Part shown: piece after piece, positions 22,470 to 33,544 of the stretch
Numbering within the stretch: position 1 is the stretch's first letter
Layout: each line of letters begins with the position of its first letter
Assembly: GCA_021730225.1 (NCBI GenBank)
Contig: CP072532.1
Location: 579,230-643,229 of the forward strand
From: Candidatus Vesicomyidisocius sp. Agig_15_S12
GTDB lineage: Bacteria > Pseudomonadota > Gammaproteobacteria > PS1 > Pseudothioglobaceae
DNA: 64,000 nt
Reading direction: 5' to 3'
The notes under the pieces: model-generated
Seen by the model: only the letters and a program-made list of their open reading frames with translations
Told to the model about the DNA's origin: nothing
The model's database searches: none
Made by a program: the position numbers and the translations under genes

Positions 22470-24272
22470 GTGTTAAATTCAATAACGTCACCTACAGATA
22501 TTAAACAACTTAATATTGTACAATTACAGTCTTTAGCTGAAAAAATACGTACATTTTTAATTGAAAACATCCAAAGAACAGGTGGTCACCTAGCTCCCAA
22601 TCTTGGCATAATTGAAATGACCATTGCTATACATTATATATTTGATACTCCTTATGATAGCCTTGTCTTTGATGTTGGACATCAGGCTTATACCCACAAA
22701 ATCCTCACAGGTCGTTTCGATAAAATGCATACATTACGTCAAAAAGGTGGATTATCTGGTTTTACAAAATACAGTGAAAGTAAACATGATAGTTTTGGAG
22801 CTGGTCATTCATCAACCTCAATCAGTGCCGCTTTAGGCATTGCTATTGGTAATAGTATTAATAATAGTAAAGGTAAATCTATTGCTGTAATTGGAGATGG
22901 TGCACTAACAGGTGGCATGTCATTTGAAGCACTTAACCATGCAGGTGATAGCGATGCAGACTTACTTATTATTCTAAATGACAATGATATGTCAATATCA
23001 AAAAATGTTGGTGCCATGAATAAATACCTTACTAGGCTTATCTCTGGTAAGGTTTATTCGACAATGAAATCAAAATCATTAGGGTTTTTAGAAAAAATTC
23101 CTCAAATACATAAATTTGCTAAACGCTCAGAAGAGCACCTTAAAGGCATGGTTCTACCTAGTACTTTATTTGAAGAGCTAGGACTTGATTATTTTGGACC
23201 TATTGATGGACATGACTTGCCTACTTTAATCCAGACTCTACAAAATCTAAAAAAACAAACAAAACCAAGGCTCTTGCATATTATTACTAAAAAAGGTTAC
23301 GGACTTAAAATAGCAGAAAATGATCCATGTAAATTTCATGGTGTAACACCTGCTTCATCAAATACCTCTAGTTTTCCTAGTTATAGTACTGTATTTGGTA
23401 CTTGGCTAAATAACACAGCACTTAATAATAAAAACTTAGTTGCTATTACGCCAGCCATGTGTGCTGGATCTGGAATGAGCGAATTTGAAAAAAATTATCC
23501 CAAACAGTATTTTGATGTAGGTATTGCAGAACAGCACGCTATTACTTTTGCAGGGGGGCTTGCTACGCAAGGCTTAAAACCAATAGTAGCTATTTATTCT
23601 ACTTTTTTACAACGTGGTTATGATCAACTCATTCACGATATCGCACTACAGAACTTAAACGTTATCTTTGCAATTGATCGAGCTGGATTGGTAGGTGCTG
23701 ATGGCGCAACTCATGCAGGTAGTTTTGATTTGAGTTTCTTAAGATGTATCCCTAATTTAATCATTATGACACCAAGCAATGCAATGCAAATGTATCAAAT
23801 GTTCAATACTGCATTTAAAAATAATAGCACTATTTGCATACGTTACCCTAGAGGTGTGTCAAATACCCAAGATTATGTGACTGATAAGCAAATTTCATTA
23901 GGTAAAGCTAAAATTATACTTAAAGGCTCTGATGTAGCAATCTTTGCTTTTGGCACAACTGTTGAAAGCGCGCTTAGTGCAGGCAAGAAGCTAAATGCAA
24001 CTGTAGTTGATATGCGTTTTGTTAAGCCACTTGACAAAAATTTGATTACTGAATTAGCCAATTCACATATCAAACTTATCTCTATTGAAGACAATGCCGC
24101 AATGGGTGGTGCAGGCAGTGCAATTAGTGAACTTTTGCATCAAAGAAATATAAGCACATCTTTAAGTATCTTAGGATTACCAGATAAATTCAGTGAACAA
24201 GGTGAACAACAAGAATTATATGATTTATATGGATTAAATGAAGCAGGTATTCTTAATGCTGCACGTCCATGA
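22470..24272 (+). CDS. dxs: 1-deoxy-D-xylulose-5-phosphate synthase
   Basis: Thiamine-diphosphate enzyme that starts the MEP isoprenoid pathway from pyruvate and glyceraldehyde 3-phosphate. It is 600 residues, slightly shorter than E. coli Dxs. TPP motif GDGALTGGMSFEALNHAG with downstream NDNDMSISKN, and transketolase half with DVGIAEQHAITFAGGLA and DRAGLVGADGATHAG. The start is GTG (read MLNSITSPTDIKQL). It works upstream of ispG and ispB, both in this window, and depends on thiamine (thiC). Confidence 0.96.
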   Translation: MLNSITSPTDIKQLNIVQLQSLAEKIRTFLIENIQRTGGHLAPNLGIIEMTIAIHYIFDTPYDSLVFDVGHQAYTHKILTGRFDKMHTLRQKGGLSGFTKYSESKHDSFGAGHSSTSISAALGIAIGNSINNSKGKSIAVIGDGALTGGMSFEALNHAGDSDADLLIILNDNDMSISKNVGAMNKYLTRLISGKVYSTMKSKSLGFLEKIPQIHKFAKRSEEHLKGMVLPSTLFEELGLDYFGPIDGHDLPTLIQTLQNLKKQTKPRLLHIITKKGYGLKIAENDPCKFHGVTPASSNTSSFPSYSTVFGTWLNNTALNNKNLVAITPAMCAGSGMSEFEKNYPKQYFDVGIAEQHAITFAGGLATQGLKPIVAIYSTFLQRGYDQLIHDIALQNLNVIFAIDRAGLVGADGATHAGSFDLSFLRCIPNLIIMTPSNAMQMYQMFNTAFKNNSTICIRYPRGVSNTQDYVTDKQISLGKAKIILKGSDVAIFAFGTTVESALSAGKKLNATVVDMRFVKPLDKNLITELANSHIKLISIEDNAAMGGAGSAISELLHQRNISTSLSILGLPDKFSEQGEQQELYDLYGLNEAGILNAARP

Positions 24273-24763
24273 AAAAACTGTTGAAACGCTACAGTCCTAA
24301 TCTAGATGAATTAAAAAATCATAAACACTTAAGTTGGCTTGGAAAACGCTTATACCACTCAAGTTTGTGGAATTTTAATAGAAAATCTATCTCTAAAGCA
24401 TTTGCAATCGGGCTATTTTGTGCTTTTATTCCCATACCCTTCCAAATGCTATTAGCCGCACCAATTTCAATTATATTTAGTGCAAACTTACCACTATCTG
24501 TTGCGCTCGTTTGGATTACCAATCCTATTACTATGCCAGCTATTTTTTATGTCTGTTATAAACTTGGTGCGTGGCTTTTAGGGGTTAATATAAAACAAGA
24601 CTTTACTATGTCATTAGAATATATTTGGCAGGTATTTGATATTATTTGGCAACCCTTCTTACTTGGTTGTTTAGTTATTTCTATCACTAGTTCAGTATTT
24701 GGTTACTTCGCTATACAATTTATTTATCGCTATAAAGTTTACAAAAGGGTTAAAGGTTTTTAA
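24269..24763 (+). CDS. DUF2062 family membrane protein
   Basis: A 164-residue protein with the DUF2062 pattern: [21 protein letters not shown], first hydrophobic helix, then [19 protein letters not shown], and a final helix near residues 127-150. Function unknown. Its start overlaps the dxs stop by four bases (ATGA), and its end overlaps the convergent ispG end by 14 bases. Confidence 0.88.
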   Translation: MKKLLKRYSPNLDELKNHKHLSWLGKRLYHSSLWNFNRKSISKAFAIGLFCAFIPIPFQMLLAAPISIIFSANLPLSVALVWITNPITMPAIFYVCYKLGAWLLGVNIKQDFTMSLEYIWQVFDIIWQPFLLGCLVISITSSVFGYFAIQFIYRYKVYKRVKGF

Positions 24764-25826
24764 GACTACTCCTAACCTGATCTTCAAGCTCATTTACCAA
24801 GTTTTCATTGATTATTTTAGAATGAACTTTACCATCAAGATACAAAAGATTAGGATCTCCGCCCGTTAAACCAACCGACACTGATTTTGCTTCACCAGGT
24901 CCATTAACCACACAACCAATTACTGACACATCAATTGGTGTAATAATATCTTCAAAGCGAGACTCCAACTCACTAACCACTTTAATTACGTCAAATTTTT
25001 GCCTAGAACAGGATGGACAAGCAATTAAATTAACTCCTTTTTGGCGTAAATTTAAAGATTTTAAAATATTAAAAGCAACATGAACTTCATTAACTGGATC
25101 AGAAGCTAAAGAAACTCTAATCGTATCACCAATGCCTTTTGACAATAATAAACCCAAGCCAATCGAAGACTTAACCGTACCAAAAGATAATGATCCTGCT
25201 TCTGTAATACCCAAATGTAACGGATTATCAATTTGAGAGGATAATTGTTGGTAGGCAAACACAGTCATAAAAATTTCACTGGCCTTGAGTGAAATCTTAA
25301 AATTATCAAAATTTAATTTATCTAAAATATCAATTTGTCTCAAAGCAGATTCAACCATCGCTTCAGGGGTTGGCTTTGTGTATTTCTTTTGTAAATATTT
25401 TTCTAATGAGCCCGCGTTAATACCAATACGAATAGGAATATTATGATCTTTAGCAGATGCTACTACTTCACGAATATAATCTACTCTACCAATATTACCA
25501 GGGTTAATACGTAAACAATCAGCACCATATTTTGCAACCTCTAAGGCGATCTTATAATCAAAATGAATGTCAGCAATCAAAGGGATAGTAGCTTGTTGTT
25601 TAATAACTTTAAACGCTCGTGCTGCTTCCATAGTTGGAATTGAAACACGCACTAAATCTGCACCTGCTTCTTTAATTGCACTAATTTGTTTAAGTGTCGC
25701 CTTGATATCAGTTGTTTCAGTATTAGTCATACTTTGTACTGAAATAGGAGCATTACCACCAATAGCAACATTACCTACAAATATTTGCTTAGATTCTCTT
25801 CTCTGAATAGTATGTATTGGTTTCAT
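24750..25826 (-). CDS. ispG: 4-hydroxy-3-methylbut-2-enyl diphosphate synthase
   Basis: Iron-sulfur enzyme of the MEP pathway, converting MEcPP to HMBPP. It is 358 residues, the two-domain bacterial form: TIM barrel ([38 protein letters not shown]) and a C-terminal cluster domain with CPSC and [10 protein letters not shown]. Its ATG overlaps the stop of the small upstream membrane gene by one base, part of the ndk-rlmN-x-ispG block conserved in gammaproteobacteria. Confidence 0.96.
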   Translation of the reverse strand: MKPIHTIQRRESKQIFVGNVAIGGNAPISVQSMTNTETTDIKATLKQISAIKEAGADLVRVSIPTMEAARAFKVIKQQATIPLIADIHFDYKIALEVAKYGADCLRINPGNIGRVDYIREVVASAKDHNIPIRIGINAGSLEKYLQKKYTKPTPEAMVESALRQIDILDKLNFDNFKISLKASEIFMTVFAYQQLSSQIDNPLHLGITEAGSLSFGTVKSSIGLGLLLSKGIGDTIRVSLASDPVNEVHVAFNILKSLNLRQKGVNLIACPSCSRQKFDVIKVVSELESRFEDIITPIDVSVIGCVVNGPGEAKSVSVGLTGGDPNLLYLDGKVHSKIINENLVNELEDQVRSSLKNL

Positions 25827-26131
25827 TAAAGTTTATTAGTATAATTATAAATTATTTCATCTAATTCTTTTGAAATAATAATGTTTTTATTAAAACCGGA
25901 ATTAAGCAATAGATGATCATTGATTATAACGGTGCTTACAACCTTTTTCTGTTCTTTTTCACCTTGATTAATAATAATTAAAGCAGGTACTTCTTTTGCT
26001 TTTTTAATATTGTCTTTTTGATTTAAATACCAAAAAATACCTACATTAGAAACTAAAATAAGTAGCAACCAGAATTTTAATTTAAGCTTTTTCTTACTCT
26101 TTTTTGGGTAGTAATCAATGCTTTCTAGCAT
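25826..26131 (-). CDS. Small single-pass membrane protein at the pilF/rodZ position
   Basis: An unrecognised 101-residue protein: about 20 basic residues ([10 protein letters not shown]), one transmembrane helix (about 20-36, [17 protein letters not shown]), and a 60-residue outer part. It sits between rlmN (17-base overlap) and ispG (one-base overlap), exactly where gammaproteobacteria carry pilF and rodZ. The basic-stretch-then-helix layout resembles RodZ without its N-terminal helix-turn-helix. Homology is not shown; it may be a shrunken derivative or an unrelated protein. Confidence 0.65.
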   Translation of the reverse strand: MLESIDYYPKKSKKKLKLKFWLLLILVSNVGIFWYLNQKDNIKKAKEVPALIIINQGEKEQKKVVSTVIINDHLLLNSGFNKNIIISKELDEIIYNYTNKL

Positions 26132-27185
26132 GGATTTTTTTGGTTTTATTTAGTACTCTTCCGGACAATTGCCCACAGGCACCATCAATATCTTCACCAC
26201 GAGTGCGACGCATCATAGTGCGAATACCTTGCTGACATAAAATATCTTGAAACTTCTTAATAGTCTGAATATTTGATGATTTATATTGAGTTCTTTCAAA
26301 AGAATTAAAAGGAATTAAATTTACTTTAGCAGAGATAGTCTTTAATAATTTTGCTAATTTATTAGCACATTCGGTAGAGTCATTCACATCTTCAAGCATA
26401 ACATATTCAAACAAAATATGACGCTCCTGAGTACCAGCGTTTAAATATACTTTACAAGCTTTTAACAATTCTTCAATCGAATACTTTTGATTAACAGGTA
26501 CTAATTTATCTCGTAATTTATTATTAGGTGCATGCAAAGAAATAGCTAAACTCACTGGCGTTCGCTTACTCATACGCAATATAGCTGGCACTATACCAGA
26601 AGTAGAAATAGTCACTTTGCGTCTAGACAAACCAAATGCCAAATCATCAAGTAATAAATCACAAGCGTTATACACTGCTTGCTCATTTAACAAAGGCTCG
26701 CCCATACCCATAAACACAACATTAGAAATACACTTGACTTTAGAGTTAAGATACTTATTGGCGATTAATACTTGTGCAATAATCTCAGCTGTTCTGAGAT
26801 TTTTGTTAAACCCTTGCATACCAGTTGAACAAAAAGAACAAGCTAAAGAACAACCAACCTGTGAAGATATACAAAGCGTACCACGATCTTTATCAGGAAT
26901 ATAAACCATTTCAATATAGTTGTCTTTACTCAATGCTAGCACCCATTTAATTACTTTATCTAAAGCAAACTGTTGTTTAACAACCCTAGGAAATTCAATA
27001 CAAGCTATTTTATTTAACTCTTCTCTCAAAGGCTTGCTAAAATTAAACATTTTATTAAAATCAAACTCATGAACTTTGTAAATCCACTGCATCATTTGTT
27101 TGGTTCGATAATGCTTCTCACCTAAACACACAAAGAAATCATTTAGTGCATCTTGATTAAGACTTAAAAGATTTTGTTTATTCAT
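26115..27185 (-). CDS. rlmN: Dual-specificity 23S rRNA/tRNA adenine-C2 methyltransferase
   Basis: Radical-SAM enzyme that methylates A2503 of 23S rRNA and A37 of some tRNAs. It is 356 residues. The CxxxCxxC cluster motif is in GCSLACSFCSTG; GMGEPLLN and the second-cysteine region TMMRRTRGEDIDGACGQLSG are intact. The N-terminal accessory domain (YRTKQMMQWIYK) is present. Overlaps the small gene downstream by 17 bases. Confidence 0.96.
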   Translation of the reverse strand: MNKQNLLSLNQDALNDFFVCLGEKHYRTKQMMQWIYKVHEFDFNKMFNFSKPLREELNKIACIEFPRVVKQQFALDKVIKWVLALSKDNYIEMVYIPDKDRGTLCISSQVGCSLACSFCSTGMQGFNKNLRTAEIIAQVLIANKYLNSKVKCISNVVFMGMGEPLLNEQAVYNACDLLLDDLAFGLSRRKVTISTSGIVPAILRMSKRTPVSLAISLHAPNNKLRDKLVPVNQKYSIEELLKACKVYLNAGTQERHILFEYVMLEDVNDSTECANKLAKLLKTISAKVNLIPFNSFERTQYKSSNIQTIKKFQDILCQQGIRTMMRRTRGEDIDGACGQLSGRVLNKTKKIHARKH

Positions 27186-27233
27186 ACACTTTTTACATCA
27201 AACCTTGCTTAACATAAGAAGACATTATTAATC

Positions 27234-27659
27234 CTAACGAGTTCTTGGACAAACATCATCTTTACCAAAAAAATATTTGATTTCAATAACAGCATTTTCC
27301 AAAGAATCAGAACCATGTACTGCATTTTCATCTAAAGACCTTGCAAAATCAGCACGAATAGTACCAGAATTAGCCTCTTTAGGATTGGTGTCACCCATAA
27401 TTTCTCGATGTTTAGCAACAACATCCTCTCCCTCCAAAACCTGAACCATAATCGGACCAGAAGTCATAAACTCAAGCAGCTCACCATAAAATGGACGATC
27501 TTTATGTACTACATAAAAACCACCTGCCCTATCATTGTCAAGATGAATCATTTTACTAGCAATAATTCTAAAACCAGCCTCTTCAAAACGAGAATAAATT
27601 TGACCAATGATATTTTTTGCAACCGCATCTGGCTTGATAATTGATAAAGTACGTTCCAT
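27234..27659 (-). CDS. ndk: Nucleoside diphosphate kinase
   Basis: Balances nucleoside triphosphates by phosphotransfer through a histidine. It is 141 residues. Starts [16 protein letters not shown]; catalytic histidine in [12 protein letters not shown], with [16 protein letters not shown]. The frame is open six codons further (to 27677), but the ATG at 27659 fits the family start and has a strong AGAGGAGA site just upstream. Heads the ndk-rlmN-x-ispG block. Confidence 0.97.
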   Translation of the reverse strand: MERTLSIIKPDAVAKNIIGQIYSRFEEAGFRIIASKMIHLDNDRAGGFYVVHKDRPFYGELLEFMTSGPIMVQVLEGEDVVAKHREIMGDTNPKEANSGTIRADFARSLDENAVHGSDSLENAVIEIKYFFGKDDVCPRTR

Positions 27660-28122
27660 GACATCTCCTCTAATCATAAATAGAGTTAAAATTTTACCAA
27701 ATTTAAGACATAGAAAGCACTATAAGATACTCTGTTTAAAGTTTATAAATAAATATTTTTCTTATAAACCCTTACTTACTTTAAAGTCAACCACTTTTGA
27801 TTTCTTTAATTTAAATCATTACTTCTATTGATAAATTCACAACTTATACGCATCTGTGATTTCTAGCAATAAAGCTACCAAATCCAATAACAGCATCTAT
27901 TGTTGCGTTTAATACACAATCTATAAACGTCTACTTTAAATAAATTTACCATTGATGTAATTGCATCGATTCATTCTAATTTGTTCATTTTTTCTCTTCA
28001 AAAAATTAATCATATAAAAAGAATAGGAATTAAAAATAAACTATTTAGTTACTCCTTTACTATAAAAGAATTTTTCTTAGTAAATTAAAATTTTACAAGA
28101 AATAAATAATCATCAATCAAAG
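27660..28122. other. Spacer between ndk and smpB containing an HU relic
   Basis: About 460 bases. The middle third (27844-27988) reads on the minus strand as a broken HU-type DNA-binding protein gene, listed separately. The rest is AT-rich with no ORF. tmRNA (ssrA), often near smpB, was looked for and not seen. Confidence 0.7.
27844..27988 (-). pseudogene. Degenerate HU-family DNA-binding protein gene
   Basis: From the ATG at 27988 the minus strand reads MNKLE, a TGA stop (27973-27971), then IDAITSMVNLFKVDVYRL, matching the HU start MNKSELIDAIA...S.A...LSKADA.R.L. In the next frame it continues VLNATIDAVIGFGSFIARNH then R, matching HU ...L.A.IDA(V/I)...GFGSF.VR.R, with about 13 codons missing before GFGSF, and ends before the AARTGRNP arm. 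So: one nonsense codon, one frameshift, one internal deletion, truncated 3' end. The alignment is from memory of HU, not from a search. Confidence 0.72.
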
Positions 28123-28608
28123 CTATAACCTATAATTAATTTGTTTTAACGCCCTTTGTTTATCTCTTTGCCAATCTCTTAATTTATTATCTTGACGCTT
28201 ATCATAAGATTTTTTACCTTTAGCTAAGCCAATTTCTAACTTCACCCTACCTCTAATCCAATAAAGCTTAAGTGGTACAATAGTAGCACCTTTCTGATTG
28301 ATCTTCTCCTTAATACGATGAATCTCTAAACGATTAAGTAATAATTTTCGTGTACGTATAGGATCAGAATTAACATGCGTTGATGCGCTTTTCAGTGGTG
28401 AAATATGCGCACCATATAAAAATATTTCATTACTTCTTAAAATAACATAACTTTCCTTAATTTGAACTTTAGAATCTCTTAAACTTTTTACTTCCCAACC
28501 TTCTAAACTTAAACCAGCTTCCAAGGTTTGTTCGATAAAATAGACATGCCTTGCTTTTCTATTAAATGCAATGGTGTTTAAACTTATTTTTTTATTTTTT
28601 TTAGCCAT
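28123..28608 (-). CDS. smpB: SsrA-binding protein (trans-translation)
   Basis: Delivers tmRNA to stalled ribosomes. It is 161 residues: [20 protein letters not shown], the conserved [19 protein letters not shown], and a basic C-terminal tail [20 protein letters not shown]. tmRNA itself is not in this window. Divergent from ratA, with only 14 bases between starts. Confidence 0.96.
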   Translation of the reverse strand: MAKKNKKISLNTIAFNRKARHVYFIEQTLEAGLSLEGWEVKSLRDSKVQIKESYVILRSNEIFLYGAHISPLKSASTHVNSDPIRTRKLLLNRLEIHRIKEKINQKGATIVPLKLYWIRGRVKLEIGLAKGKKSYDKRQDNKLRDWQRDKQRALKQINYRL

Positions 28609-28622
28609 TATTATTGTTATCC

Positions 28623-29054
28623 ATGCATCATATTTCTAAAAATGCCATTGTTTCCTATTCTTGTAAACAAATGTATCAATTAATTAATCAAGTTAATCAA
28701 TACCCTGAATTTCTTAATTGGTGTTCAAATTCTTCTATTTTAAAGCAATCTGATAATCAAATCGTAGCCTCAATCAAGATTAACAAGGGAGGTTTTAATC
28801 AAACTTTTACAACAACAAATACCTTAACTCCATATCAAAGAATTGACATGCAACTTAAAGAAGGACTATTTAAACAACTAAATGGATCATGGGTATTTGT
28901 TGCTTTAAATAGCACTGCCTGTAAGATTGAGCTAAATTTAGCATTTAGTTTTTCATCAAAACTTGTAGATATTTCTATATCACATATTTTTACCTCAATT
29001 GCCAATTCTCAACTAGACGCATTTATAGTAAGAGCTAAAACAATATACGGTTAA
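28623..29054 (+). CDS. ratA: RatA/COQ10-like START-domain protein
   Basis: A 143-residue START/polyketide-cyclase fold. It resembles E. coli RatA (described as a ribosome-association toxin) and mitochondrial Coq10 (ubiquinone binding); which role applies is unclear. Motifs: [34 protein letters not shown], and [14 protein letters not shown]. An upstream TTG at 28614 is in frame, but the ATG at 28623 aligns with the family start. Sits opposite smpB, as in many gammaproteobacteria. Confidence 0.88.
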   Translation: MHHISKNAIVSYSCKQMYQLINQVNQYPEFLNWCSNSSILKQSDNQIVASIKINKGGFNQTFTTTNTLTPYQRIDMQLKEGLFKQLNGSWVFVALNSTACKIELNLAFSFSSKLVDISISHIFTSIANSQLDAFIVRAKTIYG

Positions 29055-29262
29055 AAATATGTTTATTCAACAAACTATATAATATATTAGTAATTATAAG
29101 TCAAATATAATATTTAAAAAGTTAAAACTTTAAAGCCATGATAAAAATTTTAGATGCTACTTCTACCAACAAAATTAATCACCGCTTCATATACATTTAT
29201 ATACATACAAAAAATAGGAGCTTAATCATAATATCTTGATTTTCTTATTCAGAACTAATATT

Positions 29263-29712
29263 TCATTCAGGCTGGGATCTTATATCCATGGCTAAATTTG
29301 CCAATCTATCCGCAATATCATTGCCATTATTACCACTATGACTCTTGACCCAATACCAAATAATATCATACTGCTTATTCAGCACATCTAAGCGTTGCCA
29401 TAAGTCTACATTTTTAACTGGTCTTTTTTTAGAAGTTTTCCAATTTTTGGCTTTCCAGTTCTTTATCCACTCATTAATACCCGTTATTACATATTTAGAA
29501 TCTGTAAATAAATCAATACCAATTTGATTAGATTTAATCACTTCTAATGCTTTAATAGTTGCAATTAACTCCATACGATTGTTAGTGGTTTTTTTTTCAC
29601 TGCCTTTAAGTTTTTTATCATAATCACCATATTTCAACAATACACCCCAGCCACCAATACCAGGATTACCACGACAACCACCATCTGTATAAATAACTAT
29701 TCTATTCATCAA
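29263..29712 (-). CDS. rnhA: Ribonuclease HI
   Basis: Cleaves RNA in RNA-DNA hybrids. It is 149 residues with all four catalytic acids: [11 protein letters not shown] (D), [13 protein letters not shown] (E), FTDSKYV (D) and [13 protein letters not shown] (D). Basic handle [20 protein letters not shown] present. Its start overlaps the end of the upstream amidotransferase gene by 11 bases, so the two are cotranscribed. dnaQ, its common neighbour, is elsewhere. Confidence 0.96.
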   Translation of the reverse strand: MMNRIVIYTDGGCRGNPGIGGWGVLLKYGDYDKKLKGSEKKTTNNRMELIATIKALEVIKSNQIGIDLFTDSKYVITGINEWIKNWKAKNWKTSKKRPVKNVDLWQRLDVLNKQYDIIWYWVKSHSGNNGNDIADRLANLAMDIRSQPE

Positions 29713-31474
29713 TATTAATTTGTAACCAAAATTCTAATAACGCCAAATGCCATAAGCGTGAACCATTAAGTGGAGTCATATAATTCTGGGGTTTATTAAT
29801 TACTTTAGCAATAAACATCTGACTAAAAATACCACGATTAATACATTTACTTGAAGTTAGTATATCTGACATAAAATCTAAGAATTCACCTTGAATGTAT
29901 TTGAGTGCCGGCATTGGAAAATAGTTTTTCTTACGATCAATCACACTATCAGGTAACAAACCCCTAGCAATTTGCTTAAGTGGATATTTGCCTTTATTAA
30001 GCATTTTAAAACTTGGTGACATGCTCAAAGCATATTCCACAAGCTTATAATCCATAAACGGCATACGTGCCTCCAAACCCCAAGCCATAGTCATGTTATC
30101 CACCCTTTTTACAGGATCATCTACTACTAAACGGGTAACATCAGTACGAAAGACTTTATCCATAAACGTATCTGTATTTTCCTTAGTAAATTCGTGATGA
30201 AGCCAAGTTTCGGTATGGTTTCCGCTGTGATATTTCAGATCAACTGTTTGTAAATATTCTTCATACGGCCTATCCACATAATGCTTGGTAAAACGTTCAA
30301 TATCAGAACCTGTCTGAGCTTTCATACGTTCATACCAAAAATAACCTGCAAAAACCTCATCTGCACCTTGTCCAGAAAGAACCACCTTAATATGTTTAGA
30401 TACTTGTTCAGATAATAAGTAAAATGCCACTGCATCTTGAGCTACCATAGGCTCGCTCATATTTGCAACTGCTTCACTAAGACGTGTTAGTACTTGTGAA
30501 TTACTAACCATATATTTTTTATGTTGAGTTTTAAACCGAGTAACAATTTGATCAGAATATTCAAACTCAGATCCATTTTCACCGTTAATATCTTCAAAAC
30601 CAATTGAAAATGTACGTATATCGTTATACCCTATATCTCTAATCAATGCCACTAAAAGTGATGAATCTAACCCACCAGAAAGCAATACGCCAATTGGTAC
30701 ATCTGTAGCATTCATACGTTTTAAAACACTATCTCTCAAAAGTTCATGCGTACGCTGAATAGATTGCTCATCTGTACATGCTTCTTTTAGACGAATAGAC
30801 TTTGGATGCCAATAAGTTTTTTCAACAACCTTGCCTTTAACACTAATGGTTAACGTGGTTGCTGGTTTGATTTTATTAATTCCATTAATAATAGTATTAG
30901 GCGCTGGCACAACCCCATGCAATGAAAGTTGCTGCTGCAAGGCAACAGGATTGATGCTTTTATCCACTTCTTGTGTTACCAATGCTTGAATATTAGAAGC
31001 AAAGCTAAATGCCTTATCTGTCAAATTAAAATAAAATGGTTTAATACCCATTCGATCACGAGCAACAAATAACTGATTTTGAACTTTATCCCAAACACAA
31101 AAAGCAAACATACCATCTAAATGCATAACACAGTCATCGCCCCAATGGTGATAGGCCTTGATAATTACTTCAGTGTCAGAATGTGAAAAAAAATGATAAC
31201 CTTGCTTAATTAAATCCTTGCGCAAAGTTTTATAATTATAAATTGTACCATTAAAAACCAAAACCAAACCAAGATTCTTATCAATCATTGGCTGATAGGC
31301 TTGATTAGATAAATCAATAATAGCAAGTCTTTGATGTCCCAAACCAATATGACCATCAATCCAAAAACCACTAGAATCAGGACCACGATGTACCATCTTT
31401 TTCATCATTTTCTTAAGTCTACCGTCACTCACTACTTGACTATCAAATCTTAATTGTCCACAAAGTCCACACAT
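29702..31474 (-). CDS. Asparagine-synthase-family glutamine amidotransferase
   Basis: A 590-residue two-domain enzyme. N-terminal class II glutaminase with Cys nucleophile ([45 protein letters not shown]) and C-terminal ATP-pyrophosphatase synthetase ([16 protein letters not shown]). It may be asparagine synthetase AsnB. However, details such as the N-terminal [25 protein letters not shown] and [18 protein letters not shown], and the length, recall the N-acetylglutaminylglutamine amide synthase branch involved in osmolyte production. The partner genes of that pathway are not adjacent. I leave the symbol empty for this reason. Confidence 0.85.
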   Translation of the reverse strand: MCGLCGQLRFDSQVVSDGRLKKMMKKMVHRGPDSSGFWIDGHIGLGHQRLAIIDLSNQAYQPMIDKNLGLVLVFNGTIYNYKTLRKDLIKQGYHFFSHSDTEVIIKAYHHWGDDCVMHLDGMFAFCVWDKVQNQLFVARDRMGIKPFYFNLTDKAFSFASNIQALVTQEVDKSINPVALQQQLSLHGVVPAPNTIINGINKIKPATTLTISVKGKVVEKTYWHPKSIRLKEACTDEQSIQRTHELLRDSVLKRMNATDVPIGVLLSGGLDSSLLVALIRDIGYNDIRTFSIGFEDINGENGSEFEYSDQIVTRFKTQHKKYMVSNSQVLTRLSEAVANMSEPMVAQDAVAFYLLSEQVSKHIKVVLSGQGADEVFAGYFWYERMKAQTGSDIERFTKHYVDRPYEEYLQTVDLKYHSGNHTETWLHHEFTKENTDTFMDKVFRTDVTRLVVDDPVKRVDNMTMAWGLEARMPFMDYKLVEYALSMSPSFKMLNKGKYPLKQIARGLLPDSVIDRKKNYFPMPALKYIQGEFLDFMSDILTSSKCINRGIFSQMFIAKVINKPQNYMTPLNGSRLWHLALLEFWLQINIDE

Positions 31475-31528
31475 AAAATTTATTAAAGAAGTAAAATAAG
31501 TAATTTTACCAAGTATTGTGTATCAATA

Positions 31529-32929
31529 ATGGCTAAAACACTCTACAACAAACTAATGGATGCACATATCATACGTGAAAATATTTCAACTGCATTGATT
31601 TATATTGACAGACATCTTATTCACGAAGTAACTTCTCCTCAAGCATTTGAAGGGTTGTCAATAGCAGGCAGAAAACTTTGGCGTAAAAGTACCAATTTAG
31701 CAGTACCTGACCATAATGTACCAACAACTAATCGCTCATCAGGTATTAATAGCATCAGTGACCCTATTTCAAGAATACAAATTGAAACCTTAGAACAGAA
31801 CTGCGAGCTTTTTGGTATTGATAAAATATCTATGAACGACATCCGTCAAGGTATTGTACATGTAATTGGTCCTGAACAAGGTGCTACCTTACCAGGCATG
31901 AGTATTGTCTGTGGTGATTCACATACCTCAACTCATGGTGCGCTTGGTGCATTAGCCTTTGGTATTGGCACCAGCGAGGTTGAACATGTCTTAGCCACTA
32001 ACTGTTTATGGCAATCTAAATCTAAAAATTTTAATATTGAAGTTAATGGCTCACTTAACCAACATGTTAGTGCAAAAGATGTTGCTCTTTATATTATAGG
32101 TCAACTTGGCACTGCAGGAGGTATGGGTTTTGCAATTGAATTTAGCGGGGATACCATTCAAAATATGTCAATTGAAGCTAGAATGACACTATGCAATATG
32201 GCAATTGAAGCAGGTGCACGTATTGGTATGGTTGCTGTTGATGAAAAAACCATTGACTATGTCAAAGATCGCCCATTAGCACCTTCAGGAATTAAATGGA
32301 GAAAAGCAGTAGAATATTGGAAAACACTACATTCTGACAAAAACGCATACTTTGATAAAACAATACATTTTGATGCAAAAGATATTAAGCCGCAAGTTAC
32401 TTGGGGAACATCTCCAGATATGGTGGTGGCAACTGATGGGTATATACCAGATCCTGCTAACGCAAAAAATCAAACTGAAAAAATCAACTGGAAAAATGCA
32501 CTTAATTATATGCATCTCAATGCTAATACAAAAATATCAGATATTAAAATCGATAAAATTTTTATTGGATCATGTACTAACTCACGAATTGAAGATTTAC
32601 GTATTGCAGCTAGCATCTTAAAAAATAAGAAAATTGCCAATAATATCAAACTAGCTTTAGTTGTACCTGGTTCAGGAATTATTAAAAAACAAGCCGAAGA
32701 AGAGGAGTTGGATAAAATTTTTATAAATAGTGGATTTGAATGGAGAGAAGCAGGTTGCTCAATGTGTCTAGCCATGAACGCTGATAAGTTAGAAACAGGT
32801 GAAAGATGTGCAAGTACCTCAAATCGCAACTTTGAAGGTCGTCAAGGTCAAGGCTCATTTACTCACTTAGTTAGTCCTGCTATTGCAGCTTCAAGCGCTA
32901 TTGCTGGTTATTTGTCAGAAGTTAAATAA
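31529..32929 (+). CDS. leuC: 3-isopropylmalate dehydratase, large subunit
   Basis: Aconitase-family subunit isomerising 2- to 3-isopropylmalate in leucine synthesis. It is 466 residues. Substrate and cluster signatures: [41 protein letters not shown] and the pair of cluster cysteines in GCSMCLAMN. It abuts leuD with no gap. leuA and leuB are not in the window. Confidence 0.97.
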   Translation: MAKTLYNKLMDAHIIRENISTALIYIDRHLIHEVTSPQAFEGLSIAGRKLWRKSTNLAVPDHNVPTTNRSSGINSISDPISRIQIETLEQNCELFGIDKISMNDIRQGIVHVIGPEQGATLPGMSIVCGDSHTSTHGALGALAFGIGTSEVEHVLATNCLWQSKSKNFNIEVNGSLNQHVSAKDVALYIIGQLGTAGGMGFAIEFSGDTIQNMSIEARMTLCNMAIEAGARIGMVAVDEKTIDYVKDRPLAPSGIKWRKAVEYWKTLHSDKNAYFDKTIHFDAKDIKPQVTWGTSPDMVVATDGYIPDPANAKNQTEKINWKNALNYMHLNANTKISDIKIDKIFIGSCTNSRIEDLRIAASILKNKKIANNIKLALVVPGSGIIKKQAEEEELDKIFINSGFEWREAGCSMCLAMNADKLETGERCASTSNRNFEGRQGQGSFTHLVSPAIAASSAIAGYLSEVK

Positions 32930-33544
32930 ATGCAAAAATTTACTACATTTACTTCAATAGCAATGCCACTTAAACGTGCTAATATCGATACTGATGCGAT
33001 TATTCCTAAGCAGTTTTTAAAATCTATTAAACGTTCTGGTTTTGGTGTTAATTTATTTGATGAATGGCGTTATTTAGATCACGGTGAAATTGGCATGGAC
33101 AATTCTAAACGTCCTCTTAATATGAATTTTGTGTTAAATCAACCAAAATATCAAGATGCAAAAATACTATTAGTACTGAAGAATTTTGGCTGTGGATCAA
33201 GTCGAGAACATGCGCCTTGGGCATTAAAAGATTATGGTTTTAAAACAATCATTGCACCTAGTTTTGCAGATATTTTTTATAATAATTGTTTTAAAAATGG
33301 CATCCTACCTATTGTACAAAATAATAATGTAATGGATGAATTATTTTCCTCAACTGATAAAATAACCATTAATCTTGACACTCAAAGTATCAATGTAAAT
33401 AACAAAACTTACCCTTTTAAAATAGACATAGAACGAAAAATAAGCCTAATCAATGGGCTTGATGATATTAGTTTAACTTTACAATATGTAAATGATATTA
33501 AAGCATTTGAAAAACACTATTTTAATAAATATAATTGGTTATGA
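32930..33544 (+). CDS. leuD: 3-isopropylmalate dehydratase, small subunit
   Basis: Swivelling-domain partner of LeuC. It is 204 residues: [39 protein letters not shown] and [17 protein letters not shown] are the standard substrate-specificity stretches. Starts at the base after the leuC stop. Its own stop overlaps the ruvA start (ATGA), an unusual partner in place of leuB. Confidence 0.97.
   Translation: MQKFTTFTSIAMPLKRANIDTDAIIPKQFLKSIKRSGFGVNLFDEWRYLDHGEIGMDNSKRPLNMNFVLNQPKYQDAKILLVLKNFGCGSSREHAPWALKDYGFKTIIAPSFADIFYNNCFKNGILPIVQNNNVMDELFSSTDKITINLDTQSINVNNKTYPFKIDIERKISLINGLDDISLTLQYVNDIKAFEKHYFNKYNWL

Noticed and set aside
29138..29239. Small plus-strand frame MIKILDATSTNKIN... after ratA
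   Set aside because: Considered as a RatB/RnfH remnant, but there is no similarity and no ribosome site.
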